This document shows, piece after piece, positions 8,648-18,850 of a DNA stretch of 49,949 bases. Location: NCBI GenBank assembly GCA_934454005.1, contig CAKSGI010000001.1, positions 1-49,949 on the forward strand, given 5' to 3'. The stretch's first letter is position 1. Each line of letters begins with the position of its first letter. Under the pieces are notes generated by a model that saw only the letters and a program-made list of their open reading frames with translations, did not search any database and was not told where the DNA came from. The DNA is from an uncultured Eubacteriales bacterium (GTDB lineage: Bacteria; Bacillota_A; Clostridia; Oscillospirales; Acutalibacteraceae). Both the position numbers and the translations under genes were made by a program.

Positions 8648-10021
8648 TTAATGATTTAATGCATCTAAGATCATATTAGCACATTTATATACATTGCCTC
8701 CACCCATAGTTAAGACTAAATCCCCGGGTTTTGCGTTTTCTTTGATATATTTTGTGATATCTTCGAATGAATCAATACAGATAGAATTTTTAACTTTTTT
8801 ACCTAGATCGGTTGAAAATATATTGTATGTGTTTTCTTCTCTTACAGCTAGTATTTCTGATATTATAACTTTATCTGCAATAGACAGGGCTTTTGCAAAA
8901 TCATCAAGGAGAATTGCAGTCCTTGAATAGGTATGAGGCTGAAAAATTGCCCAGACTGTATTAAATTCCATAGACATTGCAGAACTTAATATTGCAGTAA
9001 TTTCTGTTGGGTGATGAGCAAAGTCATCAGCAACTACAATATTTTTAGGGCTTCCTAGTACTTCAAATCTCCTATGAACTCCAGAAAATTCGTGTAGGGC
9101 CTTTTTGATGATGTCCTTATCAACACCGATATAGTCCGACACGGCGGCTGCAGCCAATGCATTGTATATATTGTGTTTACCAGGTACACTAAGGTTTATA
9201 TCAGTAAAGATTTTGCCGTTTTTCATAAGAGTAAAACTTATTTTTGCGCCACTTTTTATAGTAATATTTTTGGCATAATAATTGTTATTTTCATTTAATC
9301 CAAATGTGAGTTTATTAATATTAATGTTTTTTACTACATCAGTTGAGTTTTTATCGTCGCCGTTGTATACGATCAGCCCAGAGGTTTGTTTGCAAAACTT
9401 GTTAAATGATTTTTTGATGTTTTCTAAGGATCCAAAATAGTCTAAGTGGTCGGCATCAATATTTGTTATGACAGATAAATATGGATGGAGCTGTAAGAAG
9501 GTATCTACGTATTCACAAGCTTCACATACTATAACATCAGAGGAACCAACTCTACTATTACCTCCAATAAAAGGAAGTTTACCTCCGATTATAGCAGTAG
9601 GATCTATATTTCCTGTTGTAAGTATTTGAGTTATCATTGCGGTTGTGCTTGTTTTTCCGTGTGTTCCAGAAACGGCTATAGATCTGTTGTATCTTTTTGT
9701 TATTATTCCAAGCATAACAGAACGTTCAATAGCAGGAATATTATATTCTTTTGCAGCTAAAAGCTCAGGATTATTTTGTTTTATGGCAGCAGTATATACT
9801 ATAAGATCTTTATTTTTAACGTTTTCCTTTTTATGTCCCAAGACTACAGGTATGCCTAAAGACTTGATTCTTTCAAAAGTATCGGACTCATAAACATCTG
9901 ATCCTGTAATTTCAAAGCCATGCTTATTTAGTATTTCTGCCATAGGGCACATCCCAGAGCCGCCTATACCTATAAAATGAATTTTTTTGATGTTATCTAA
10001 TTTATTTATATTTTTTTCCAA
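8648..10021 (-). CDS. murC: UDP-N-acetylmuramate--L-alanine ligase
   Basis: 457 residues, the usual length. It adds L-Ala to UDP-MurNAc with ATP, the first amino acid of the peptidoglycan stem. The N-terminal UDP-binding motif is GIGGSGMCPMAE, the central ATP loop is GTHGKTSTTAMI, and GVHRRFEVLG with DDFAHHPTEI marks the C-terminal ligase domain. Translation seems to start at a TTG at 10021 with AGGAG nine bases upstream; no ATG fits. It is a single gene, divergent from prmA, and ends opposite leuB. Confidence 0.95.
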   Translation of the reverse strand: MEKNINKLDNIKKIHFIGIGGSGMCPMAEILNKHGFEITGSDVYESDTFERIKSLGIPVVLGHKKENVKNKDLIVYTAAIKQNNPELLAAKEYNIPAIERSVMLGIITKRYNRSIAVSGTHGKTSTTAMITQILTTGNIDPTAIIGGKLPFIGGNSRVGSSDVIVCEACEYVDTFLQLHPYLSVITNIDADHLDYFGSLENIKKSFNKFCKQTSGLIVYNGDDKNSTDVVKNININKLTFGLNENNNYYAKNITIKSGAKISFTLMKNGKIFTDINLSVPGKHNIYNALAAAAVSDYIGVDKDIIKKALHEFSGVHRRFEVLGSPKNIVVADDFAHHPTEITAILSSAMSMEFNTVWAIFQPHTYSRTAILLDDFAKALSIADKVIISEILAVREENTYNIFSTDLGKKVKNSICIDSFEDITKYIKENAKPGDLVLTMGGGNVYKCANMILDALNH

Positions 10022-10242
10022 GTTTATGCACTCCTAAAAATTTTATACATATATATTATATTGCATATTTATTGAAGAATAAATAGAATTCTAAGATTTA
10101 ATATAAATTTTATTGTATTGTTAAAAATAAAGTTAAAAGATTAAATATACGTTATATTATGTAACGAGTTATACTAAATGAGGTTTTATAAAAATATTTA
10201 TGTATCTTAAATAATATAGTTGTAGTTAATTGTTATCGAATT

Positions 10243-10271
10243 TTGCCAAATTTTAATTATTGTATTATAAT
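10243..10271 (+). promoter_or_regulatory. Promoter of prmA and the ABC exporter genes
   Basis: TTGCCA (10243-10248), a 17-base spacer, then a perfect TATAAT (10266-10271), 42 bases before the GTG start of prmA. The ~220 bases between here and murC are AT-rich; I see only a 17-base inverted repeat at 10150-10166. Confidence 0.7.
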
Positions 10272-10312
10272 AACTATAATATAGGTAATTTTATTTTTAA
10301 AGAGGTGTTTTT

Positions 10313-11230
10313 GTGGATTGGACAGAGATAATAATAACTGTAGAATCAAATGATGCTGAAAAGGCCGAAGCAATTGCACATATGACAGTCCCGTATGGTA
10401 TATATATAGAAGATTACACTAACTTAGAGGACGAGGTTTTAGAAGTAGCAAATATAGATATTATAGATGAAGAATTATTAAAAAAAGATAGAACTAAAAC
10501 ACTTATACATTTATATGTAAGTCCAGAGAACAACCCTATGGAGGCGATTGCGTTTCTAGAGGAAAGATATAAATCAGAAAATATATCATTTGAGATAACA
10601 AAAAGTAACTGTATTATAGAAGACTGGATAAATAATTGGAAAAAATATTTTAAACCAATAAATATTGGTAATAATCTTTTAATAAGACCTATTTGGGAAA
10701 ACAGTTTTAATGGAGATGGCAAAACTGTTATAAATTTAGAACCAGGCTTAGCCTTTGGAACAGGATCTCATGAAACTACAAAGCTTTGCTTAGAAATCTT
10801 AGAAAAGTATGTTAAAAAGGGTGTAGACGTTCTTGATGTTGGATGTGGAAGCGGTATTTTATCTGTAGCGTCTCTTTTGTTAGGTGCTAAGAGTGCTTTA
10901 GGAATAGACATAGATGAGATGTCGGTAAAAACGGCTAGGGAAAATGCCAAGTTGAATTCTGTAGATAGTAAGTTTAAGTCTATTTGTGGAAATCTTACCG
11001 ATAGGGTATCTGGAAAATATGATATAATTATAGCAAATATTGTTGCTGATATAGTAATAAAATTAACAGAAAATATAGATAATTTTATGAAACAAGATAC
11101 AATATATATTATGAGTGGAATAATTGCTTCGCGTGAAAGTGATGTTAAAAATATTTTACAAAATAAGTTTACAATTATAGAAGAAAAAGTGGATAAAGAT
11201 TGGATTGCATTAGTAGCTAAGTTGAAATAG
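10313..11230 (+). CDS. prmA: Ribosomal protein L11 methyltransferase
   Basis: 305 residues with a GTG start behind AGAGGTG. PrmA transfers methyl groups from SAM to L11. The N-terminal ferredoxin-like substrate domain (about 1-110) with WINNWKKYFKP is followed by a Rossmann methyltransferase domain. SAM motif I is LDVGCGSGILSVAS (about 174-187), GTGSHETT lies before it, and IIANIVADIV is the NPPY-like motif IV region. It is first in an apparent operon; the ABC exporter genes start 35 bases downstream. Confidence 0.93.
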   Translation: MDWTEIIITVESNDAEKAEAIAHMTVPYGIYIEDYTNLEDEVLEVANIDIIDEELLKKDRTKTLIHLYVSPENNPMEAIAFLEERYKSENISFEITKSNCIIEDWINNWKKYFKPINIGNNLLIRPIWENSFNGDGKTVINLEPGLAFGTGSHETTKLCLEILEKYVKKGVDVLDVGCGSGILSVASLLLGAKSALGIDIDEMSVKTARENAKLNSVDSKFKSICGNLTDRVSGKYDIIIANIVADIVIKLTENIDNFMKQDTIYIMSGIIASRESDVKNILQNKFTIIEEKVDKDWIALVAKLK

Positions 11231-11265
11231 TTGTATTAATAATTTGACAAGAAAGAGGAAAATAT

Positions 11266-13497
11266 ATGAAAAGTTTAGCTAGATATATAAAACCATATAT
11301 AATTACTTTATCATTTTGTTTTATAGTTCTTTTTGTTGAGGCAATATGCGAGTTAAATTTACCTAATTTAATGTCTAACATAATAAATGTTGGGATACAA
11401 AATAGCGGCATTGAAAATTCTGCTCCAGAAGCTATAAGTAGTGATGGCTTTAAATTGATGACTGACTTTATGACAAGTTCTGAAAAAAGTACTGTCTATG
11501 CAAACTATACATCTATTAAATCTGGTGGATTATCTACAGAATATAATGAATATCTTTCTAAGTACCCTCTTTTATCAGAGGAAGATATTTATGTATTAAA
11601 AAAAGGCCATAAGGCAAGCATTGAAAAATTAGATAATTGTTTTAATAAGGCCGCTATGACTATGGTTTTAACATTTAAACAAATGTCTGAACAAAATGAG
11701 GTTGCTAAAAATGCGAGTAATGATATATCAGATATAAATTTAGATAGTCTATATAAAATAATGCCGGCATTAGATAACTTATCTGATGATAAAATAAATG
11801 ATTTAAGAGAAGCTGCGGGTTCAATTGATGATTCAATTTCTTCGCAGGTAGCACAAATGCTTACTCAACAGTTTTATAGAGAAGTAGGGGTAGACTTATA
11901 TTCAATACAAAGTAATTATATTTATAAAACCGGTGGATTTATGGTTTTAATGACATTGTTTAGTGCAATAGCGGCTATAGTTGTTTCTTTCTTTTCTTCC
12001 AGAATTTCAGCAGGTGTTTCTAGGTTTCTTAGAAGAGACGTATTTAAAAAAGTTGAAAGTTTTTCTAATGCAGAGTTTGACAAATTTTCGACTTCATCGC
12101 TTATAACTAGAACAACAAACGATATAACACAAATACAAACAGTGTTAGTGCTTGCGATTAGAATGGTTTGCTATGCACCAATTATAGCAATAGGTGCTAC
12201 TATAATGGCTACAAGAAGATGCTCTTCAATGAGTTGGATAATAGTTTTAGGAACATTATTACTATTTGCTTTGATAGCGGTTATATATTTTTTGGCAATG
12301 CCTAAATTTAAAATAATTCAAAAGCTAGTTGATAAGTTAAATTTAGTAACTAGAGAAAGTCTTAGCGGTATGATGGTTATAAGAGCTTTTGGAACACAAA
12401 AGTTTGAGGAGAGTAAATTTGAAAAGGCCAATGGAGAGTTAACAAAGGTTAATCTTTTTGTTAATAGAGTTATGGTTCTTATGATGCCAGCTATGACTTT
12501 TATTATGAACGCCATAAGCGTGTTAGTTGTTTGGCAGGGGGCTCATCAAATATCGGAGTCTAACATGCAAGTTGGAGATATGATGGCATTTATGCAATAT
12601 ACTATTCAAGTTATAATGTCGTTTTTAATGATATCACTTATGTTTATTTTAATACCTAGGGCTTCTGTATCTGCAGATAGGATAGCGGAGGTCTTAGAGA
12701 CAGTTCCCGTTGTAAGTGATAAAAATAATACAGTTAAATTAAATCCTAATCATAAAGGTAAGATAGAGTTTAAAAATGTTTCTTTTAAATATCACAATGC
12801 TTCTGAATGCGTTCTTAATAATATAAGCTTTGTATCAAATCCAGGAGAAACCACGGCCTTTATAGGTTCAACTGGTTCTGGAAAGTCAACGCTTGTAAAT
12901 CTTATACCCAGGTTTTATGATGTTACACAGGGAAGTATTTTATTAGATGGTGTTGACATAAGAGATATCTCGCAGCACGATTTAAGAGAAAATATAGGAT
13001 ATGTACCTCAAAAGGGTATATTGTTTTCTGGAGATATTGCTTCTAATCTAAGATATGGGGATAAAAATGCTACTAATGAGGATATTAAAATTGCTACTGA
13101 TGTAGCGCAAGCAACAAAGTTTATTGAATCAACAGAGAAGGGACTTAGTAATCCTATATCACAGGGAGGATCAAATGTATCTGGAGGGCAAAAGCAGAGA
13201 TTATCTATAGCAAGGGCCCTTGTAAAAAAAGCAAAAATATATATTTTTGATGATAGTTTTTCTGCTCTAGATTTTAAAACGGATTCAAAATTAAGAAAAG
13301 CCTTAAAGGACTATGTTACTGACGCTACAATTTTGTTAGTAGCTCAACGAGTAAGTACTATCATGAATGCGGATCAAATAATAGTTTTGGATAAGGGGAA
13401 TATTGTTGGCAAAGGCACTCACAAAGAGCTTTTGGAATCTTGTGAAACTTATAGAGAAATAGCAACATCTCAACTATCAAAGGAGGAATTAGCATGA
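11266..13497 (+). CDS. Heterodimeric ABC exporter subunit with degenerate ATP site
   Basis: 743 residues: a type-I exporter membrane domain followed by a nucleotide-binding domain. Most relatives have about 580 residues. The extra length is a ~170-residue polar stretch (about 45-220) between the first and second membrane helices, predicted to face outside. Walker A is GSTGSGKST (about 534) and the signature is VSGGQKQR (about 637). After Walker B the catalytic Glu is Asp (IFDDS, about 660), and the H-loop His is Gln (VAQRVST, about 692). Its stop overlaps the next start as ATGA, so the two subunits are translated together. Multidrug or lipid export is typical of the family; the substrate is unknown. 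Confidence 0.9.
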   Translation: MKSLARYIKPYIITLSFCFIVLFVEAICELNLPNLMSNIINVGIQNSGIENSAPEAISSDGFKLMTDFMTSSEKSTVYANYTSIKSGGLSTEYNEYLSKYPLLSEEDIYVLKKGHKASIEKLDNCFNKAAMTMVLTFKQMSEQNEVAKNASNDISDINLDSLYKIMPALDNLSDDKINDLREAAGSIDDSISSQVAQMLTQQFYREVGVDLYSIQSNYIYKTGGFMVLMTLFSAIAAIVVSFFSSRISAGVSRFLRRDVFKKVESFSNAEFDKFSTSSLITRTTNDITQIQTVLVLAIRMVCYAPIIAIGATIMATRRCSSMSWIIVLGTLLLFALIAVIYFLAMPKFKIIQKLVDKLNLVTRESLSGMMVIRAFGTQKFEESKFEKANGELTKVNLFVNRVMVLMMPAMTFIMNAISVLVVWQGAHQISESNMQVGDMMAFMQYTIQVIMSFLMISLMFILIPRASVSADRIAEVLETVPVVSDKNNTVKLNPNHKGKIEFKNVSFKYHNASECVLNNISFVSNPGETTAFIGSTGSGKSTLVNLIPRFYDVTQGSILLDGVDIRDISQHDLRENIGYVPQKGILFSGDIASNLRYGDKNATNEDIKIATDVAQATKFIESTEKGLSNPISQGGSNVSGGQKQRLSIARALVKKAKIYIFDDSFSALDFKTDSKLRKALKDYVTDATILLVAQRVSTIMNADQIIVLDKGNIVGKGTHKELLESCETYREIATSQLSKEELA

Positions 13498-15362
13498 GTA
13501 GTTCTGTAAAAACCTCCCCAAAAGTAATGAACAAAAAGAATCCACATGGAAATTCTTTTGAAAAGGCTAAAGATTTTAAAGGAACACTAAACAAACTTTT
13601 AGGCTATCTAAAAGAATATAAAGTAAGCCTAGTTATAGTTGTTATGTTAGCAATTATTTCAACTGTTTTTTCGATTGTTGGTCCCAAAATATTGGGGCAA
13701 GCTACAACAGAAATATATAATGGTATAATAGGTAAGATTTCTGGATCTGGATTTGGCATAGATTTTAATGTGATTGGTAGAATAATTTTAACTTTATTAC
13801 TACTATATACTTTAAGTTTTGCATTTTCTTATATTCAAGGATATATTATGACATCAGTTTCAATGAAACTTACTTATAAACTAAGAAATGATATCTCTAA
13901 AAAAATAAATCGTATACCATTAGGTTATTTTGACACTACTAATCATGGAGAAGTCTTGTCTAGAATTACAAATGATATAGATACTCTTAGTCAGAATTTA
14001 AATCAGAGTGTCACACAGCTAATAACGTCTGTAACAATATTATTAGGAATAGTTGTTATGATGTTAACTATTAGTTGGCAGTTAACCCCTGTGTCAGCTT
14101 GTATTATACCGATTTCTTTACTTTTTATTATGATTGTTGTAAAAAGATCTCAAAAATATTTTAAATGGCAGCAAGAATATCTTGGAAAATTGAATGGTCA
14201 TATAGAAGAAATGTATAGTGGCCATAATGTGATGAAAGCATTTAACGGAGAAGAGGACTCTGTTGAAAAATTTAATGGTTATAACGAAAAACTGTATATG
14301 TCATCGTGGAAATCTCAGTTTTTTTCTGGTTTAATGATGCCTATTATAAATTTTGTATCTAATTTTGGATATGTTATTATTTGCATATTAGGTGGGTATT
14401 TAGTTACTAAGAATGGACTGCCTGTTGGAGATATTCAAGCATTTATACAATATGTAAAACAATTTACTCAACCTGTAGTTCAGGTCTCAAATATTTCGAA
14501 TATACTTCAACAAACAATGGCTGCGGCAGAAAGAGTTTTTGAATTTTTAGAGGAAGCTGAAGAGATACCAGAGGATGAAGACCCAATTAAAATTAGAAAA
14601 AATGGAGATCCAACAGATAATCCTAAATTGATAGACGGAAGTGTGCAGTTTGCGCATGTAAAATTTGGGTATAATCCTGACAAGATTATTATTAAAGATT
14701 TTTCTGCAGTTATCGAACCAGGGAAAAAAGTTGCGATAGTAGGACCTACTGGTGCTGGAAAAACTACAATGGTAAAATTGTTAATGCGTTTTTATGACGT
14801 AAATGATGGAGCTATTTTAGTAGATGGATACAATATAAAACATTTTAAAAGAAATGATTTAAGATCTCAGTTTGGAATGGTGCTTCAGGAGACTTGGCTA
14901 TATAACGGGACGATTAGAGATAACATAAGATATGGCAAATTAGATGCAACGGATGAAGAAGTTATAGAAGCTGCAAAAACCGCTCAAGCCGATTTCTTTA
15001 TTAGAACTCTTCCAAATGGATATGATATGGTCTTAAATGAAGAAGCAAGTAATGTGTCGCAAGGACAAAAGCAATTATTAACAATTGCAAGAGCAATTTT
15101 AGCTAATCCTAAGATACTAATATTAGATGAGGCAACAAGTTCTGTGGACACAAGAACAGAGTTGCTCATCCAAAAAGCGATGGACAATTTAATGAAAGGA
15201 AGAACAAGTTTTGTTATTGCCCATAGACTTAGCACAATAAGAGATGCAGATTTAATATTGGTAATGAACAATGGAGATATAGTTGAACAAGGTAATCACA
15301 ATGAGTTAATGAAAAAGAATGGATTTTATGCAAGCTTATATAATAGCCAGTTTGAGCAATAA
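13494..15362 (+). CDS. Heterodimeric ABC exporter subunit with catalytic Walker B and His
   Basis: 622 residues: six membrane helices (about 45-340) and a nucleotide-binding domain with Walker A GPTGAGKTT (about 418), Walker B LILDEATSSVD with the catalytic Glu, and H-loop IAHRLST. Its signature is VSQGQKQ rather than SGGQ. Paired with the upstream subunit, this gives one intact ATP site (this Walker motif plus the partner's SGGQ) and one degenerate site, as in BmrCD and TM287/288-type exporters. A ~50-residue N-terminal extension precedes the first helix. GGAGG lies before the ATG; a terminator follows. Confidence 0.92.
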   Translation: MSSSVKTSPKVMNKKNPHGNSFEKAKDFKGTLNKLLGYLKEYKVSLVIVVMLAIISTVFSIVGPKILGQATTEIYNGIIGKISGSGFGIDFNVIGRIILTLLLLYTLSFAFSYIQGYIMTSVSMKLTYKLRNDISKKINRIPLGYFDTTNHGEVLSRITNDIDTLSQNLNQSVTQLITSVTILLGIVVMMLTISWQLTPVSACIIPISLLFIMIVVKRSQKYFKWQQEYLGKLNGHIEEMYSGHNVMKAFNGEEDSVEKFNGYNEKLYMSSWKSQFFSGLMMPIINFVSNFGYVIICILGGYLVTKNGLPVGDIQAFIQYVKQFTQPVVQVSNISNILQQTMAAAERVFEFLEEAEEIPEDEDPIKIRKNGDPTDNPKLIDGSVQFAHVKFGYNPDKIIIKDFSAVIEPGKKVAIVGPTGAGKTTMVKLLMRFYDVNDGAILVDGYNIKHFKRNDLRSQFGMVLQETWLYNGTIRDNIRYGKLDATDEEVIEAAKTAQADFFIRTLPNGYDMVLNEEASNVSQGQKQLLTIARAILANPKILILDEATSSVDTRTELLIQKAMDNLMKGRTSFVIAHRLSTIRDADLILVMNNGDIVEQGNHNELMKKNGFYASLYNSQFEQ

Positions 15363-15432
15363 TAAAAATATATGGGCAACTAGTATCAAATTATGATTTT
15401 CAATTAACGTTAGTAGATGCAAAAGAGTTAAA

Positions 15433-15477
15433 AATAAAATAAACCCCATCTTTTTGATTTGGTGGGATTTATTTTTT
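15433..15477. terminator. Terminator after the ABC exporter genes
   Basis: AAATAAACCCCA pairs with TGGGATTTATTT with one mismatch around a T-rich loop, followed by seven Ts. It lies between convergent genes. Confidence 0.75.
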
Positions 15478-15507
15478 TGTAAAAATGTTATGGTTAAAAA
15501 TTTTCAA

Positions 15508-16764
15508 TTATTGAAGATCTAATTCGCTAGCAGCAAGCATTATACCAAGTTTAGCGCTATGAAAATTTAGACCGCCTTGCATCCAAACAGCATATGGTTC
15601 TCGTAATGGTGCATCGGCAGAAAGTTCTATAGATGCGCCTAATGTAAACGCACCGGCAGCCATTATTACTTGATTGTCGTATCCTGGCATATCCCAAGGC
15701 TCCGGTGTAACAAAGGAGTCTATAGGGGCACCTTTTTGGATTCCTCTGCAGAAGGCTACTAGAGATTCGGGTGTACCTAGTTTTATAATTTGAGTTATGT
15801 CATATCTAGGTTCATTATATTTTGGAGAAATCTCATAACCAAGTAATTCAAACAAACATGATGCAAATACAGCTGACTTTAGCGCTTCACCTACAACATG
15901 GGGAGCATTGAAAAAACCCATAAAAAGTTCTCTATTTTTACCTAATGTTGCACCGATCTCTTTTCCTGTTCCGGGAGTTGTAAGCCTATATGAGCATAGT
16001 TCGATGAGATCTTTCCTTCCAGCTATATACCCACCAGTTGGAGCTATTCCTCCTCCAGGATTTTTAATTAAGGATCCTGCGATTAAATCTGCACCTGTTG
16101 ATGTAGGCTCGGATTTCTCTACAAATTCACCGTAGCAGTTATCAACCATAACTATACATTCAGGTGCCTTTGAATGAACTATATTACATACTTTTTCTAT
16201 CTCTGCAACTGATAGGGATGGCCTTAATGAGTAACCTCTTGATCTTTGAATATATACCATTTTAAGTCCGGGTTTTACACGTTTTTTAATTTCGTCATAA
16301 TTTAGTCTTCCATCTGGTTTTAAGTCAATTTGTTCATAATTTATTCCGTAATCTTTTAAAGAACCATTGCTTGATTTGTTTATTCCGATTACAGCTCTAA
16401 GAGTATCATATGGTAGACCTGTTACGCATAACATTGTATCTTTAGGTCTAAGGATACCAAAAAGGGCGACAGTTAATGTGTGAGTTCCACTTACAAAGTT
16501 ATGCCTAACAAGTGCATCTTCTGTATCAAATGCGGATGCGAAAATTTTATCTAGAGTTTCTCTGCCACGATCATCATATCCGTACCCAGTTGATGCTATA
16601 AAATGATTTTCGCTAGCTTTATTATCAGTAAATGCTTTTAAAACTTTTTGTTGGTTGTATTCAGTGATGCTATCTATTTTTTTAAATATATTTTCGCATA
16701 ATGATATTGATTTGTCGGAAGATTTTAAGACTTTATCGTTTATTTTAAAAAACGGATTTTGCAT
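15508..16764 (-). CDS. YnbB-like PLP enzyme (methionine gamma-lyase / aluminium-resistance family)
   Basis: 418 residues, typical of this fold-type I PLP family. Seen are GTHTLTVALFG (cofactor loop), MVDNCYGEFVE with the PLP-binding Asp, and GSLIKNPGGG with the probable Schiff-base Lys. GGAG is eight bases before the ATG. The family is labelled methionine gamma-lyase or aluminium resistance, but the true reaction is uncertain. From memory, B. subtilis ynbB is one of the genes needed for 5-aminopentanol modification of elongation factor P. It is followed, in transcription direction, by nothing before the exporter terminator, and is preceded 28 bases away by the M42 peptidase gene. Confidence 0.88.
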   Translation of the reverse strand: MQNPFFKINDKVLKSSDKSISLCENIFKKIDSITEYNQQKVLKAFTDNKASENHFIASTGYGYDDRGRETLDKIFASAFDTEDALVRHNFVSGTHTLTVALFGILRPKDTMLCVTGLPYDTLRAVIGINKSSNGSLKDYGINYEQIDLKPDGRLNYDEIKKRVKPGLKMVYIQRSRGYSLRPSLSVAEIEKVCNIVHSKAPECIVMVDNCYGEFVEKSEPTSTGADLIAGSLIKNPGGGIAPTGGYIAGRKDLIELCSYRLTTPGTGKEIGATLGKNRELFMGFFNAPHVVGEALKSAVFASCLFELLGYEISPKYNEPRYDITQIIKLGTPESLVAFCRGIQKGAPIDSFVTPEPWDMPGYDNQVIMAAGAFTLGASIELSADAPLREPYAVWMQGGLNFHSAKLGIMLAASELDLQ

Positions 16765-16792
16765 AACTTGGCTCCTTAATATTTTTAATATC

Positions 16793-17821
16793 TTAATATA
16801 AACTTGGTATTACTGACGATAATTCGAATAATATATCTTTTGAACTTTTAAGATCATCTTTATTTATCATGCTTATTGCTGAATGTAAATATCTACACGG
16901 AATTGATACACAAATGGCTCGAACACCATTTCGAGATAAATGAATTGCACCAGCATCGTTTCCTCCGGATATTACATTTTTAGTTTGAATTTTTATGTTT
17001 AATTTTCTTGATAGATCAAGTGTTAAATTATATAATTCCTTATCATATATTGTTGATCTATCCATAAATGGGATAACGGCTCCGTTACCTAATTTGCAAA
17101 CAGTTTTGCAGTCTTCAATTTGCGGGATATCTGATGCAGTTGTAGATTCAACCACTATGGCGAAATCTGGGTTTACGCTGTATGCTGCAGTAGTAGCACC
17201 TCTTAGTCCTATTTCTTCTTGTACTACGAAACTAAAGTACACATCATATGGAAGATCTGATTTTATTAAATCAATTAATAGAAAGCACCCAGCCCTGTCA
17301 TCTAAAGCTTTAGATTTTATAGTATTTCCGGAATCATCAAATATAGAATCAAAGTGTATACTATCACCTAGATTTACATATTTTATAGCTTGTTCTTTGT
17401 TTTTAGCACCTATATCTATGTACATATCGGATATTGGAATAGGTGATTCCCTGTCATCGGAACTTGTAAGATGAATTGGCTTTATTCCGATTATACCTTC
17501 GATATGATTTTTACCTATTGTTACACCTTTTGCGTGAACGACTTTGCTATCTATGCCACCTACAGAAGAAAATTTTAATAAGCCTTTATCTGTAATGTAT
17601 GTTACGATAAACCCTACTTCGTCCATATGGGCGGATATTAAAAGTTTTGATTTTGGTTTTGACTTCCCTTTTTTAAAAGCTATTATATTACCTAAGTTGT
17701 CAATTTTATAAGAATCAACAAAATTAGATATTTCAGATATTATAATATTTTTTATATCTTGTTCATCGCCAGATATTCCATTTGTCATACACAGGGTTTT
17801 AAGCAACTTTAAGCTAGTCAT
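16793..17821 (-). CDS. M42 family metallo-aminopeptidase (second of pair)
   Basis: 342 residues from the ATG at 17821, chosen because GGAGGG sits seven bases before it; a longer in-frame ATG at 17836 has no site. M42 peptidases are cytosolic, dinuclear-metal, usually self-compartmentalised aminopeptidases. Visible ligands are SAHMDEVGF (His), LDDRAGC (Asp), VQEEIGLRGA (catalytic and ligand Glu), VVESTTASD and the terminal RYLHS His. It overlaps its upstream paralog by 8 bases. The pair may form mixed particles; that is inference. Confidence 0.9.
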   Translation of the reverse strand: MTSLKLLKTLCMTNGISGDEQDIKNIIISEISNFVDSYKIDNLGNIIAFKKGKSKPKSKLLISAHMDEVGFIVTYITDKGLLKFSSVGGIDSKVVHAKGVTIGKNHIEGIIGIKPIHLTSSDDRESPIPISDMYIDIGAKNKEQAIKYVNLGDSIHFDSIFDDSGNTIKSKALDDRAGCFLLIDLIKSDLPYDVYFSFVVQEEIGLRGATTAAYSVNPDFAIVVESTTASDIPQIEDCKTVCKLGNGAVIPFMDRSTIYDKELYNLTLDLSRKLNIKIQTKNVISGGNDAGAIHLSRNGVRAICVSIPCRYLHSAISMINKDDLKSSKDILFELSSVIPSLY

Positions 17822-18836
17822 TACACATCCCTCCATTTTTTATATATAATGAAAGTAACTTTGCAGTATTTTTAATATCATCTAAGTTTACAAGTTCATT
17901 TGGTGTATGCATATATCTTTGGGGTATTGATAGAAGTCCACATGGAACACCGCTTTTTGAAATGGAAATTTTATCTGCATTTGTACCGGTATTTGACCCC
18001 ATAATTTCTAGTTGATATGGAATATTATATTTTTTAGAAAGTTCTACAAATTTATTGCTTATTTTTCTAGACAAAGGTGGAGCAATTCCAATCATAGGGC
18101 CGCATCCAAGTTTTCCAGATTTTTCTTCTGAAACATCTAGTTGAGAGGCGAAGCTCACATCAACAACTATAGATTCGGTAGGATTTAGTGAATAGACTGC
18201 TGTTTTTGAGCCTTTTGAGTTTGTTTCTTCTTGTGAACTTAGAACAATACTAACTTTTGAACTCAGTTTTTCTTTTGATAGAATTTCTGCACATTTAATA
18301 AGAGCAGCCACACTAGCTCTATTATCGAGGGAACAACATGATATGTTATTGTTTAGTAGTTTTTTAAATTTAGGATAATAAGACAAGGTATCCGATGGTT
18401 TAACAATAGACTTTAATTCATCATATGTAAGACCTGTGTCTACATATAAATCTGAAATTTTTTTAAATTTTTTATTTTTGTCTGAGTCCGTAAGATGGGG
18501 AGGAACAGAAGTTACAATACCTAAAATATCTTTTGTACCGTGTATTTTTAAAACTGATCCAGGTAAAACTCTGCAATCAACACCACCGCAAGGGGCAATT
18601 TTTAAAAAACCTTCTTTTGTTATATATGTAACAACCATTCCGATTTGATCTATGTGAGCATCTAACATAATATGCTTTTTAGAATCTAAATTTCCAAAAG
18701 TTACAATGACATTATTATTTTTATCTATTTGAACATCGGAATAATTTAAAAACTTTTTTAGAGCAAATTCTGATATTTGTAGCTCTGAACCAGAGATTCC
18801 GGTATTAGTACAAAGTTCAAAAATTAAATTTTCCAT
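17814..18836 (-). CDS. M42 family metallo-aminopeptidase (first of pair)
   Basis: 340 residues from the ATG at 18836, six bases after GGAG; the in-frame ATG at 18848 is too close to any ribosome site. The metal ligands are kept: LDAHIDQIGM (His, Asp), LDNRASVAAL (Asp), SSQEETNSKGS (Glu pair), VVDVSFASQLD (Asp) and RYMHTPNE (His). It is only moderately similar to the following gene, so this is an old duplication with likely different specificity. A structured leader lies directly upstream. Confidence 0.9.
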   Translation of the reverse strand: MENLIFELCTNTGISGSELQISEFALKKFLNYSDVQIDKNNNVIVTFGNLDSKKHIMLDAHIDQIGMVVTYITKEGFLKIAPCGGVDCRVLPGSVLKIHGTKDILGIVTSVPPHLTDSDKNKKFKKISDLYVDTGLTYDELKSIVKPSDTLSYYPKFKKLLNNNISCCSLDNRASVAALIKCAEILSKEKLSSKVSIVLSSQEETNSKGSKTAVYSLNPTESIVVDVSFASQLDVSEEKSGKLGCGPMIGIAPPLSRKISNKFVELSKKYNIPYQLEIMGSNTGTNADKISISKSGVPCGLLSIPQRYMHTPNELVNLDDIKNTAKLLSLYIKNGGMCND

Positions 18837-18850
18837 AATAATCTCCATCC

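Noticed and set aside
10150..10166. 17-base inverted repeat between murC and prmA (CGTTA, 7 bases, TAACG)
   Set aside because: It does not overlap the prmA promoter, and short AT-rich palindromes are expected by chance in such DNA.
16995..17474. Plus-strand frame of 159 codons
   Set aside because: It is antisense to the M42 peptidase gene, which carries all family metal ligands.
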